Source: Hypomesus transpacificus
Lineage: Eukaryota; Chordata; Actinopteri; Osmeriformes; Osmeridae
NCBI RefSeq assembly: GCF_021917145.1
Contig: NC_061078.1
Coordinates: 9,809,604 to 9,873,603 of the forward strand
Direction of reading: 5' to 3'
DNA length: 64,000 bases
The position numbers were made by a program, and so were the translations under genes. Numbering within the stretch: position 1 is the first letter of the stretch; each line of letters opens with the position of its first letter. Shown here piece after piece: positions 11,601 to 27,549 of the stretch. The notes under the pieces were generated by a model that was not told where the DNA came from, ran no database searches, and worked only from the letters and a program-made list of their open reading frames with translations.

Positions 11601-13902
11601 TGTGTGTTTTTACATCAGTGTAACGATACAGTGAGGATTACCTGGTTCTACAGCATCACTATCCCATCACTTCAGCCAGGAAGTGTTTGATTAGACATGT
11701 TTGCTCATTTAACTTTTGTTTATTCATTGTTCTCAGTGGAGAAAAAGCATCTGTACTGTTGGTACTAATATTCAAGGGCATACTTATGAAATAGCTAACC
11801 AAAGAAACTTAACTACTAGTTACGTTAGTTCCTAATAACTAATTCTATTTGGGGTGTAAGTTTGTTTTAAGTTAGAATGGCAGGGCGCTAATGTCAAGAG
11901 GAATTTGAAAAGTCTGAAAAGTCATTGGTTCTTCAAGGCTTCCCAGGTCACAAACAGAGACCAGTTTGCCACCACAGCAGTGACCATCGAGGTGATGAAG
12001 AAGAGCAGAAATCCTCCTCGCTTCGAAAAGGACCGCTACGAAGGCTACATCTACAGCAACTCAGTACCCGAGAGCATGATCCTCCGAGACCGCACTTCCA
12101 ACAGGCCCTTCAGAGTCAAGGCACTGGATGAAGACTTTGCAACTGTAGGAATTGTCTAATCAGGCTTAGGATAATCAATTTGTTATTAAAATCAAGTCTT
12201 CTGCAAGAAATCAATCAGACACGTCTCTATGTCTCTCTAAATCTGTTACTTTTCTCGCATTTTTTGTTTCAGGGTATCAACCCAGATGTGAAATATGAGG
12301 TGCAGTACAGCAGTTATGTCAATGTGACGACCGAGGGTTTTGTGATTCTGAAGAGAGTTGTCAAGACAGAGTCATTTGCATTGCAGGTCTGAGATACTTT
12401 GTCAACAATGTGTTTTTTTCATGAATTCAATGACATCAAAATGTTTTTGATTACATTAGGTTTTCTTGTTAATGTTATCATGGATGAGTAGCTGCGTGCA
12501 GTGGATAGCTCAACAGGGGAATTTGGTACAACTGCCCTCTCCGTCCAGGTAATACCAGGTAAGACAATGAGTGACACAGAGAAAGGTAAATATCATGTGG
12601 AATTAAAGCATTCCTGTACATTGGTCATGTTGATATACACTCTGGTTAGCAGACAATATAATAGAAATCCTGTTAATAATTCCCAACTAGGGTGGTTAAT
12701 ATCATTGTTTTCACTGTTCACTGTGAAATTGTAAGTTTGTAGGCTTGTTGCAAGACAATTCCTAGAGCACCACTCTATTCATTGTCACTTATTTCCCTGT
12801 TGACCTTTGCAGCAGTGGCAGTCCCATCCCCCTCTGGAGCAGGCTACCGTGCTGGTGACATGGCGCTTCTGGGCCTGATCATGGCGGCCGTGTTGGTCCT
12901 CTGTCTCATTGTGATTGGCTTCCTGATCTCTCGTCTGAGGAAGGGGAACACTAGTTTTCATAAGCTATCTGAGGTCAGCACTCTCATCTGAGTTACGCTT
13001 CAAAACACTTTTTTCTGCCATTTCCCCAAATACCTTATCTCTCAATTGGTGAGGCAGTTCAATCGTGTCAGTAAGTTGAGTGCTGAACTGCCTACAAGCA
13101 AAGGGATTATCCTCAATGGCTGCATAAATATTTATCAGACGAAACACACAGAAGGGCTCTCTGTTAAAGAGAATAAATGAACCTACAGGAACGTTCCGAA
13201 GGCTGTAGCATCTGTGGCTGTGAACAATGTGCCCATGTTGTATCCTATGGTTCATTAGATACTGTATTAATGAGATCCTCTCACCTTCTGTCCATGTAGT
13301 GTTTGGGCCCTTGTCTGCGGTTTGGTCAGCCCCAGGGTCAGCCCAAGGACACCATGCAGTACACCAATGATGGCTTCCAGAATGAGGGCGACATGGGCCG
13401 TGGGGGCTCCAGGCGTCTGGAAACAGCCAGCCCCAGGCGTACGGTGCCCCCAGCTCGAGATAGAGTGATCCCCATGGAGCAGCGAAACCGTCATTGCTCT
13501 TCCTGTGGAGTATATGCTAACCACGTAGGCAAGGCTCGACCGGCTAGCTTCTCTGGGAGAGGGGCAAGACAGGGAGAGGAGTACGGAGTGAGATCAATCC
13601 TCAGCAAGGAGAGGAAGAGGGACGAGAGGCAGAAGACTGTGTGGTTCAAGGAACATGAGGAGTCTTCGGAAATTGAGGTTGAGATCATCCCAGACTCTCT
13701 GGGCCAAGAGGAGAAGGCGGCGGACGAAGTGGATGAGGAGGAGATGGAGGGGGGAGGTGAGAGCATGGCTACCCAGCAGACAGATTTGGGTGACGGGCAA
13801 GGGGAGGTGACTGGGGGGCCTGTTCAAGAGCCTAAGGATCAACTCATTGCTGACTCGGCAGACGGGGACAAAGGGGACGAGAAAAAGGAAGCGGAGGGCT
13901 GA
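8654..13902 (+). CDS. cdhr5: cadherin-related membrane protein, CDHR5-like (708 aa, 14 exons)
   Basis: Coding exons: 8654-8744, 9266-9438, 9701-9763, 10007-10096, 10180-10266, 10378-10482, 10734-10919, 11293-11383, 11477-11574, 11947-12144, 12273-12386, 12492-12558, 12813-12973, 13300-13902. All have GT/AG borders and matching phases. Residues 1-28 form a signal peptide. Four cadherin repeats follow. Linker motifs are ENVNDNPPNF (about 119-128), DIDNRPPWFQPC (228-239) and a degenerate SRNPPRF (about 348-354). Residues 472-493 are a membrane segment. The last exon encodes a 200-aa acidic cytoplasmic tail. CDHR5 is an intestinal brush-border protocadherin that links microvillus tips together with CDHR2. 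The PPWFxPC stretch, the four repeats and the size fit this family. The mucin-like repeats of the mammalian long form are absent. The cadherin-family call is firm; the exact orthologue is inferred. Confidence 0.8.
8931..8979. repeat. 18-bp direct repeat in intron 1
   Basis: GGTTTCCCATCTGGGATG occurs at 8,931-8,948 and 8,962-8,979, 31 bp apart and identical. The first copy extends to a small inverted repeat, CCCATC-TGG-GATGGG. Confidence 0.85.
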
Positions 13903-14535
13903 GATCATGAAAGCAATGAAAGTCTTCGAGCCTTAAAGAGAAAGCGTTTTACATGAAAAGTCGCTTTTGTAGAGATTGGACACAATGGATAAAATGCTGT
14001 TTTCATTTCACTTTTTCAATGATTTTTTGTAACAGTTTTTCACACTCCATAAAGGCTCCTGATGAAGCAGGACAGACTCAAGGAGACACTATTTATTTCT
14101 GGTGGGAATATCCTATATTTGTCAGCGTCTTTGATAATATTATAACCATCCTTTACATAGTATGTGTAGACAGTAAGTCTACAAGAGTAACAAGAAACAA
14201 AAGACAAGAGTACACAAAAGGGGGAAACCCATTACTGCTCAGTTCCGAAGAGTAGAAGTCTAATTTCAGATTTAGTTGTGAATGAAGTAAATGTACCGTA
14301 GTAGCGTTTTATAAATCATCTTAATTATCATGGAGTTTTACTAATGTGAGAAAAGACTTTTGGGGGTAAACAGGCATTTTCACTTTGCCACAACATGAAG
14401 TCTGGGAAGGAGGGAAATTATATCTACTGAATACTACACATGGACATAGATGTATATAACACATTTTGGGGTCTTGGGGCATTGTTTATTGTATCTGCAG
14501 ATCGTATTTATTAAAAAATGTGTCAAGACACCCAC

Positions 14536-14875
14536 GTATTGATTCAAACATTTATTGCAATGGAAATAGGTTTGTCTTTGGCGGTGTGATTATGTCTAAG
14601 GGGGAACTCCCTGCCTTGGCGCATAGCTAGCATTCAAGTCCTCTGAAGGGGAGGGTCTGGACCTTCAATTAACACACTTTAGGCTGAATGCGTGAGTGAT
14701 GTCAGCTGATGATACGACGCACCACTTTCCGAACTAGCTCCGCCCATTTCTCATCAAGAAACTCACTTATTGATGAAACCATTTATTACAATGGAAACAG
14801 ATTTGTCATTGGCGGTGTGGTCATGTCTAAGGGGGAACAATGTTTCAACTGCCTTGAAGCTAGCATATCACAAGT
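14536..14875. repeat. diverged direct repeat of about 100 bp, two copies
   Basis: 14,536-14,638 and 14,766-14,875 align over TATTGAT, CATTTATT, CAATGGAAA, TTTGTC, TTGGCGGTGTG, ATGTCTAAGGGGGAAC, TGCCTTG and AGCTAGCAT, with a small insertion in the second copy. The spacing is about 230 bp. The nature of the unit is unknown. Confidence 0.75.
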
Positions 14876-15676
14876 AAAACAAGTAAGTAAGGGTTGGTAG
14901 TTTATGAAGTACACACATGAGACCAAAATATCATCCCCAAAAACTGCATATCCACACTACGGCTCATATGACCTACAATATGGTACAGTCAGGCAACACA
15001 CGTCTTTTCCCCCCACTACAACGCCTCTGTGTACAGTCATCTTGTGATTGTGTTTGTGATTGATTGAGAAGGAATTTGTGAGAGAAGAATGGACAATTCC
15101 ACCATCACTGACAGCTGTTGACAAATATTGTCAATTATAATAGAGTTATCATTCACATGGCAATTAGTTTGAAAGTGTGGACTGGTATAATGTATACTGT
15201 TTTTTAATTTGTAATTTATAATTTGTATTTGCCTTTCAATTTGCATTAAAAAGCATCTGCTGTCAGTGGACCCACATGCACATCAAGCTAATGCCATGTG
15301 ACTAGTACTTGTCTGCATTCTGATAGATTTCAAAATACCCATCTTGTGCGAGTCAGAAAGACTGTCAGTTTGCAATAAAACTAACAGTGACTGAGCCCCC
15401 TTTAGAATCACTTCTGTATTTATTTTGAACCCATGATCTTAACAGTTTTACAGTTATTTGTTTTCGTTTTGGTGTAATTGATAATCACTGTCTGTCACAT
15501 TTAAGCATGTGATTCCTCCACATTACATTTGAAATTACATACAATGAAAGCGTGCCATAACTTTGTCAAACATTATGCCACTTTTTGTTCTTTCGCATTT
15601 GATCTAGCCTCTGTAGTACTGGAACGTAAATACAATAAAATACAAAAAAAAAGTAGTTCTGGAACGTCACCCGAAT

Positions 15677-15695
15677 CACATGCTTATGACTCAGC
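15677..15695 (+). promoter_or_regulatory. candidate E-box plus antioxidant/MARE site upstream of cathepsin D
   Basis: CACATG (15,677-15,682, inside TCACATG) is an E-box related to the CLEAR element of lysosomal genes. TGACTCAGC (15,687-15,695) matches the AP-1/Maf-Nrf2 consensus. Both lie about 120-140 bp before the ctsd ATG. Function is inferred from motif and position only. Confidence 0.35.
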
Positions 15696-15814
15696 GCTAC
15701 CACCAGTTGATAAAAAGGCTGTTGTTGTTGATCACAGAAGTAGAACTGCGAGGTCATTGTGCTGGTTTGGAGTTGTCATTTGCGCAGCACAGATAGTTTA
15801 CCTGCAGCTGTATA

Positions 15815-20232
<4,418 letters not shown>

Positions 20233-20641
20233 TCTTAATGCTCAAGAGGAGCAAAGTTCTTCGGTACGGTATGCTTTAAAAAAAAAATGTTTAGATGAGA
20301 TCAAAATTTCAAAGTATCAATGCTACACAAGCGCTTGTTGCTTTTAAGATCTGGAGTAGCAATAGTTTTGTGTATATTTAAAATGCACTGAGCAGAATTT
20401 CTTTTGTCTAGTTATTTGTGGATGTGTGGAGAAAGAACATGGTTATACTGGATAATGTGGCGCACATGATCAGGGATTATGCGATGGTATCAGCAATGCC
20501 CTTAACATCTGTGTGATCTTTTTTTTTAAAATCAGGGATGAATTTTAAGAAGCAGAATTTTAAATTTGTTTTAGTGTATGTATTTAGACAATGTACATCT
20601 TGCTACTGACTTTTGTGATGTACGTCAAATGATTTGAACTG

Positions 20642-20647
20642 AATAAA
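20642..20647 (+). promoter_or_regulatory. poly(A) signal of ctsd
   Basis: AATAAA lies 410 nt after the ctsd stop codon in AT-rich 3' UTR. Confidence 0.7.
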
Positions 20648-22267
20648 ACAACTAAAATTAAACATACTCATGCTTGTACTTAGCAAACAAATATATTTTA
20701 ATTATTTCAATACAACCCATAGAGCAATCTCAAATGACAGATTAAAAAAGAACAAACAGCTGCTTAAAGACAGCTGATTTATGATTGGGATGGCATTTCA
20801 GGATGAAAGTGCATGGCCTATTGGCCTGACAAGGACCTATTTCTATAACGAGAAAGCTGCCCTACACACTGGCTTGGCAGTAATCTGTCTTAATCCTCAT
20901 CTTTCTGTTTTCTCATCATAGAGGTGAGATATGATACTCCCGTGTGTCATTTTCTAGTGAATGTGCTCAATGTGGATGCCTTTTGGGGTGTGCAGACGGT
21001 GTTAAGAGTTTCATACGTTTCTACTTACATTCCCTAATGCAATATTGTGGAAGGTGATGTATTTGTTATTTAAAGTGAATTTATGAACTGCTGTCTTGTA
21101 CTTCTACTTAATACAGTAGTTGTAGATCATAACAATAAAGGAAAATGGATCAATGTTATGTTACTGAAATACATTTTAAATTAAGTAAATGTAGTAAGTA
21201 ATTAATAATATTAATGTACATTGATAGTTGAACATTTTTATATTTGTTTATCCATATTATTTACTGTATTTATCCTAATTTCAATATTAGTGTATAATAG
21301 AAATGTCAATGGATGCACTTTGTGTATCATTGATAATTGCAGGTCTCTGTAGAGTCCTAATTCAATGGGTGCTATGTTTTTACTAAAGTTGTCTGACATC
21401 AAAACATGGATAGATGACATATCCACATCCTATGGTCAAGATGTTACTTGCTCTAGCCAATGCTGACCATAACACTGTGCACATCACTTCGGAAGCTGTC
21501 GATCAGCGTCAACCTAATTGGATCAATGAACATGACCAGTTAAGAAGACAGCTGGTGTTGTCACTGAAGACGCCTCTGTAAGGTCAAACAAAGCTGAAAA
21601 AGTTCACAGGGCACTTATTTTTACCTACTTTTTACATCTGAGTTAGCTCATTCCCTGTATTATTTATGTGGTTACAGTTTTAGTTTCCCCATCAATGTTT
21701 TTGCTTTCTACTTTCACTTCAATATCCTTTCTGAAGTTGAACAAACATCTTCCACCCATGCAGGAATCTTTTTATGTATGTATTTAAAAAAAAACACTTA
21801 CATTACAGTTTTCTTGTTATCTGAAAGTGCTGTGTGATAGGCAATGTAACTAACTGAGTTTAATAGCTTACTAGTTATATTGTGGAACAGTCTAGAAGTA
21901 AAAACATGACCACAACAGCAAAAAGACTGTTTTCAGAGTGGTGCTTAAAAGCACAAGTATATTTGTGTAATATTTTTTCTTAACTTAATTGCATATTAGA
22001 TGTACTCTTATGTTGGTCATGCTGTTACATTGCCTATTACACAGTTTTGTACTAATTAAATTACACTGTAACAAGGTTAAATTAAATTTGTTAGTGAAAA
22101 ATGCAATATTTGCAATTATAGTCTTACTAGTGTCAACTGATCCGATTGTTAATTTTGCTACTACTGATTCTTGAGGACATTTTATGGAGGATATTCCTGG
22201 GACACCACACCATTGGTTTAAGGATGTCTGGACGTCCATAAACAGTGCACTGGTCCCAGAACTGCCC
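20648..22267. other. intergenic between ctsd and tnni2, no gene seen
   Basis: AT-rich, with many stops in all frames. Mammals carry SYT8 here. I looked for C2-domain-like frames and saw none. The right end is the presumed tnni2 promoter. Confidence 0.6.
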
Positions 22268-22275
22268 TATATATA
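22268..22275 (+). promoter_or_regulatory. TATA box of tnni2
   Basis: TATATATA lies about 80 nt before the donor that ends the non-coding first exon, which places the start near 22,298. The spacing is typical of a strong tissue-specific promoter. Confidence 0.6.
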
Positions 22276-22297
22276 CCCTCATCATACATCTTCTCAC

Positions 22298-22357
22298 TTG
22301 TTTGCCAGTCTCACACATCTCTGTGCCAACAGAACTGCTCTTCTTCTTCACTCATAG
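22298..22357 (+). other. tnni2: tnni2 non-coding first exon (5' end estimated)
   Basis: It ends at a clean donor, CATAG|GTGAGA (22,357/22,358), and is pyrimidine-rich with no ATG. Fast troponin I genes have such a leader exon. The 5' end is set by the TATA box only. Confidence 0.55.
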
Positions 22358-23147
22358 GTGAGATTCTTTTCATTCCTTTATTTATGTTTGGCTTGTTTAT
22401 CATCAGGTGTTAAGTATCATGTGTTTTCCAATAAACAGATAGTTACACTATCTGTACACAGATGTCTGAGAAGATGGGTAGGGTTGGTTTAAATCCACAA
22501 AAATGTATGCTTTTAATGATAGCTCACAGCGGGGTCAGTGTCCTGTTTGTCTCCCTTGGCAGTGGGTTTTTGGTACTACATTTAAGATATGAAAATGGTT
22601 GTCTGATAAAATACACCATCCTCAGTTGCTGTAATTTATTAAATCAATGGATAGATGTCTGTTTATTTCCATTACAATTAATTCAGTTCAATAGATTAAT
22701 TCTAATCAATTTATTTAAGTAAAAACAGAAGATTTTCAATAGGTAAATAATTGTCATACCTACTTCATTGTGTCAATATCCCAGAGGTAGTTGTGGCGTC
22801 ACTTGCCATCTAGTCTAAACTATTCAGAGTAGGCACCCAGTGGGACCTTTTGATAGGTTTTGTCTTGGAAGACTTCAAGAAAATTCCAATGAAGGCAGGA
22901 CCATTCTCAGCTGTTGTGGTTTTGGGGTGTGCATGTGTGACCACCTCAGTGAGGAATTCACTGAATGAGCACCATATGAAGACAACAGATGCTCCAAACC
23001 CTTGCCAAATATAGACATGTGTGCTTTAACAAAGTTTCAAAGTCTGAAGATAAAAAGTGTCTTCAAACTCTGGAGGATAGGGACACAGGAAACATATAAC
23101 AAGTAAACCTTTTCTATTCAAAGGGAGGGTCTCAACCACCAGCGAAG

Positions 23148-24725
23148 ATGTCTGAGTAAGTGATAATTCTGGTATTGTTTTCTCAAATGCTTAGCTATAG
23201 TGCTTTTGAGTATCAATGGTAGCATAGAGACAGCAAATGGCATTGATTAGATACCTACCTTTGGTTATACATTTTACATCATTGCATTCTTTGTTCCCTC
23301 AACTTCTTGAAAGTAAAAAGATGACATCAAGCCGCAGGCATCATCTGAAGGTAAATACACAAATGTAGAGACACGAACAAAGTGAAGTTGAACCCCCCTC
23401 ACTGAGTAAAAAGTTAATATAGCATTTTAAAATGTCTATGGACAAATAGGTATTGTATTTCATTCACTTTTCTGATTTTTCAGAGATCTAGATAAAACCA
23501 TGTCTGTAACAGTAGTCACCACAGCAATATAACCAAGAGCAATAATAATCTGTTTAAACTGCCTTTTTTCTTTTTAGTTATTTCTCCATCACTGAAAACT
23601 GTGCAATCTCCATGAAACCATACTCTGACGCCATGAAATCTAATATAATAGTTAATCTGGCCTTGTGCAAAGTCACTGTGTAACTGGCCACAGTAACCCT
23701 TTTATCTGATCTATGTTCCAGAGTTTAATACTCCACATAGGTCACAAATGGTTGGAGCAAGAGGCCACCAAGGCTGTGCAAGAGAAGCAAATATACATGG
23801 AGGAGAACTGCCCTGTTTTATCCCTCCCTGGAAGCATGCTGGAGCTGCAGGTACACTCCATCTGGAGAAAGTCATCTGGATTTCTTGGGGCCCACATTAT
23901 ATCTGTCCATTATCTGCTAAGGTTGTATATTATCTGCAACTGCCATATACTGCTAGTCTGCAAGGTGATTTTATCTCAACACATCTTTACTTTTTTCTCT
24001 AGGATCTGTGCAAGAAGCTACATCATCAGATTGATGTTGTTGATGAGGAGAGATATGACATGGAAAACAAAGTCACCAAGGCCAACAAGGAGGTGTAGCC
24101 TTTTCCACCCATTTACATAGTAATCCTTTTTAGTTTAACGTATTCCAAAGTATTTCATTCTTCATACTTACGAGACACACTGTCTAGTCTTCAACGATAA
24201 TAGGTCACGGGTAATATACAGTATACAGTACACAATATGTTTTTACCATATATCCTTATTTTTAAATATTTGACAAAGGCTACAAATGTTGTGATTTAGT
24301 TTGATCCTGCCAGTAGAAGGAGGGCTTGTCTGAAAAAAAATTCTCTCTATAAACAGATTGAAGATTTGAAGATGAAAGTGCAGGACCTAAATGGAATGAA
24401 GTTCAAGAAGCCTGCCTTGAAGAAAGTGCGAATGTCTGCTGATGCTATGCTTGCTGCTCTGCTGGGCTCCAGACACAAAGTAGATCTGGATCTGAGGTCC
24501 CACTTAAAACAAGTTAAGAAGGAGCACAAGGAAGAGGTGGGTCAACCAAACTTGCTATTCAGTCATTACCTTTCAAAGAAGAGCTCATTTTAACTATGAC
24601 TCTTAACCACAGCATTCATGTCTTCTCTTAAACAACAGGAAATACAGACCGGTGATTGGCGAAAGAACATTGAAGATAAGGCTGGTATGGACGGAAGAAA
24701 GAAGATGTTTGAGTCTGAGGCTTAA
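23148..24725 (+). CDS. tnni2: fast skeletal muscle troponin I (176 aa)
   Basis: Coding exons: 23148-23155, 23314-23350, 23722-23850, 24003-24092, 24357-24536, 24639-24725, phases consistent. The product begins [15 protein letters not shown]. It contains the troponin T/C-binding part [14 protein letters not shown] and [20 protein letters not shown], the inhibitory region [13 protein letters not shown] (104-115), the switch segment [20 protein letters not shown] and the C-terminal mobile part [20 protein letters not shown]. Length and exon plan match vertebrate TNNI2. Together with troponin C and T it holds actomyosin off at low calcium in fast fibres. The start is set by the MS(D/E) N-terminus and exon phase. 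It is a single copy here, without the tandem array seen in some fishes. Confidence 0.96.
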
Positions 24726-24866
24726 ATCCTTTCTAAATGTCTAAACACATTCAGTTGCAATCATATACTTCCATGATCTCTCGTATGTCCTTATGAAGTT
24801 TATTATATTCTCCTCCCAACCAGTGTAAAGTAATAAGCGCCTGCCCCCCATGTTTTAGATGGTGTG

Positions 24867-24872
24867 AATAAA
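24867..24872 (+). promoter_or_regulatory. poly(A) signal of tnni2
   Basis: AATAAA lies 142 nt after the tnni2 stop. Confidence 0.75.
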
Positions 24873-25162
24873 TTCCAGAAAAAAAATATGTCTTTGTTCA
24901 ACGTGTTAGACTCTGCACAGCCCACACAGTATACAGTAGCATACTGCATTAGTATGTCATAAAAAGCAACAGGAGTTTCTAACAAGTTCTGTATCAGTTG
25001 CAATACATTTAAGCATTACAAACCAGTAGCAGCTGAGCAAGCACATTTGCTAAAAAATACTGAACTAAACATTGTCTTTGAATGGAAAAATGGGAATAGG
25101 TAGAGTTCAGTGTTAAAGCATTTTCCTGCTGATGTCACAGGTTAAAAACTCCCCCTGTACGT

Positions 25163-25200
25163 CACTTTGGGTAACAGCGTCTGCTAAACGAGTTAATGAT
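25163..25200 (+). repeat. decayed L2/SINE 3' tail
   Basis: CACTTTGGGTAACAGCG followed by TCTGCTAAACGAGTTAATG is a mutated form of the shared CGCTTTGGATAAAAGCG-TCTGCTAAATGA tail. Confidence 0.6.
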
Positions 25201-26699
25201 GATGTAAACTTGACTGGTCCGAGATGTCAGTGAAAGCTGTGTGGTCAAGATAAGACAGAGATTGAGGCTCTCCGTCTACACTCGTCTCCATTCAAAGTAC
25301 AAACTTCAACGTGTTTACACTTACAGGCTTATCTGTATGCCGAATGACACCTGGGAGAGCACTTTGATTGTGCTACTGTGTTATGCAAATAAACATATGA
25401 TGTTGAGGTGCATTTCAATGGTATAAGCTACTTAGCTACTCATGAGATGGGCACATATACATCTAGTAATGGATGTATTTGAACATGTAAAACCATTCAA
25501 TAACATGGCTTGTTTAGAAATTGTAGTGGAGAGTAAATATCAATGATTCTATAATTTACCCTGTACCTTGCTGTGGAGAGACAATGTTTTGTTGTTTTGG
25601 ATGACAATTTCCTCCACAAGGTGGCACAATGTGATCAGTGTAGAGCTCTGGAACATGCATACATACATACCCACGATAACTATAAATGACTGCTGTGTCG
25701 ATAGTTCTCTTCTCAAATATCATGATTTAAAAAGGGACATATCACCACCTTCCTCTTAATGTACTCACTTGCACCTCTCTCTCTTTTTCTGAATCTCTCA
25801 CACACACAAACACACACACCACACAAATGGAAACGTTTCAAACATGCAGAATTTTAAAGTTATACCCAGTTGCCTTTTGAAGGACCATCTCATTGAGAGA
25901 TATGAAATATTTCTAGGACCCCATGATTAACCTTTCGTTCAGTGTGACCAATTTAAGCATCCTCTAAACTCCAAAAGTCCTCCAAACTTCCTTCTATGAT
26001 GAAGCAAGTGTCTGGCAATACACCATTCTTCCCCCTTTGTCAATGTGATCTTAAAATATCTTGAGCTCAAAAAGACTGCTACGCTGGGCGCCCCTCTTCA
26101 GTAAACCTCATAGTAGGAAGCCCAAGACAGTGGGCGGATTCTTCCACCCCACTTTCGTTTGGAGTGATTGACGCCCAGAGGACCAGTGCTTCCACTTCTA
26201 ATGACAATTTAGAGGATTTCAAAGTGAAGAATACTGTTACAACCATCATGTTACGCAATATATTTTTTTGGGGGGGGTTGTCTGATGATCTGTGTGGATG
26301 GCAATGTATGTTTATGAGTTAAAGGTGTTGTGCTGATATGAACCTTTGAAAGGAAACTAAAAGATCTTTGAGAGGTTCTCCTTTACTCTGGGTTCACACA
26401 AAAGCCATTATTTATGGTCATTGGACAGATGGAAGTATAAAATAGGAACATGAGCTTACATCCCTCCAGGACAGAGTTCCAGTTCAGAGGCCCAGTGTCC
26501 TCTTTTTACCAGCAGGGGGAATACGTGTGCTGTCACATTGTTTGTTTAGTCTTGTTTAGTGTTGATACCCTCCCAATGTAAAAAACAATATGTCAATAAA
26601 TATAATATCCTCATTGGCATTCCATTTTGGGTTTTAATGAGAATTAAAACCCTTAATTCTTTAAAAATAATTAAGTCATGCAACCTCCTACAGTAGCTC

Positions 26700-27165
26700 A
26701 CCCTTAGGATGGACCAACTGGCTACTGGTGGGTGGACCCAAATGCACGACTCCACTGAAGGTATGGTTGACTGGTTTATTTGAAATGAGGTTAAGGAGAA
26801 CGAAGGAGATCCGGTGGCGCAGGCAGGTGGGGCAGGCAGGTGTGGTAGGCAGGCAAGCGTGGCAGGCAGGCTGATGAACCGGGGGATGTGGCACGGTCTA
26901 TAGCAGGCAGAGAGAAACCGGATATTTAGGGGTGCACTAGTTAGTTTACCTTAGCATGGGAGCCGATACTAACACGTCTTGTTTGTATTGAACTGGCGAC
27001 GAGTGACTGGAAAACCAGGGTTGAAATACTGTGGTGCTGATGAGGGGATGAGTTGCAGTTGTGTCAATAACACAGGAGGGATGGAGTATGGCAGGAAACC
27101 TGGAGCCAACACCTGGGAAAAAACATAAAACCTGGCCCGGATCAGGCCGGGGACATAACACTTAC
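26700..27165. repeat. unclassified GC-rich interspersed repeat with GGCAGGCAGG minisatellite
   Basis: It is markedly more GC-rich than its surroundings, with a decayed GGCAGGCAGGTGTGGTA-like tandem stretch at about 26,818-26,870. It begins near GGTGGGTGGACCCAAATGCA and ends near CTGGCCCGGATCAGGCCGGG. It has the look of a dispersed teleost element. Ends and class are not settled. Confidence 0.4.
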
Positions 27166-27549
27166 ATTTGAATAACTAACTTCCAGCATCCCTGATTGAG
27201 GATCAACCTTCACAAAAGAGGACTTTTTAAGACTCAGTAGATGTTAAAAAGGTTTCCTTTACCACTGTAAAGATGTGCTTTGTAAGGTCAATAACCATTT
27301 CCATTTGCTGGGGTGTTTGTGTAAACACCCTTCAATCTCTTACTATTCAAGCTGGTGTGTAAGTGACCTCATATCAAACACACCACTCAGGCAACTACAA
27401 GTGGATGCTCCAAAATGGTTAGGTTGTTCAAAAGTTAACTGTTTTGTTGAAATAATTTAATATCGTATTTTGTGTTACCCTAAATGACAGTCACTACCAA
27501 TACATGTTTGATACACAGACATCATAGAGACAACATGTTTTAAGCTGAG

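Larger units (their letters stand above)
13903..15814. other. 3' UTR of the cadherin-like gene and intergenic space
   Basis: The 3' UTR of the cadherin-like gene starts at 13,903. A possible poly(A) signal ATTAAA lies at 14,510-14,515. A diverged direct repeat of about 100 bp occupies 14,536-14,638 and 14,766-14,875. The right part is the 5' flank of cathepsin D. I see no other gene. Confidence 0.55.

Noticed and set aside
13594..13908. Minus-strand frames of 91-104 aa
   Set aside because: They are antisense to the acidic cytoplasmic tail exon of the cadherin-like gene.
22458..22500. ATGTCTGAGAAGATGG resembling a troponin I start (MSEKM) with a following GTAGGG
   Set aside because: Joining it to the next tnni2 exon breaks the frame; the start exon at 23,148 joins correctly. 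It may be chance or a relic of a tandem copy.
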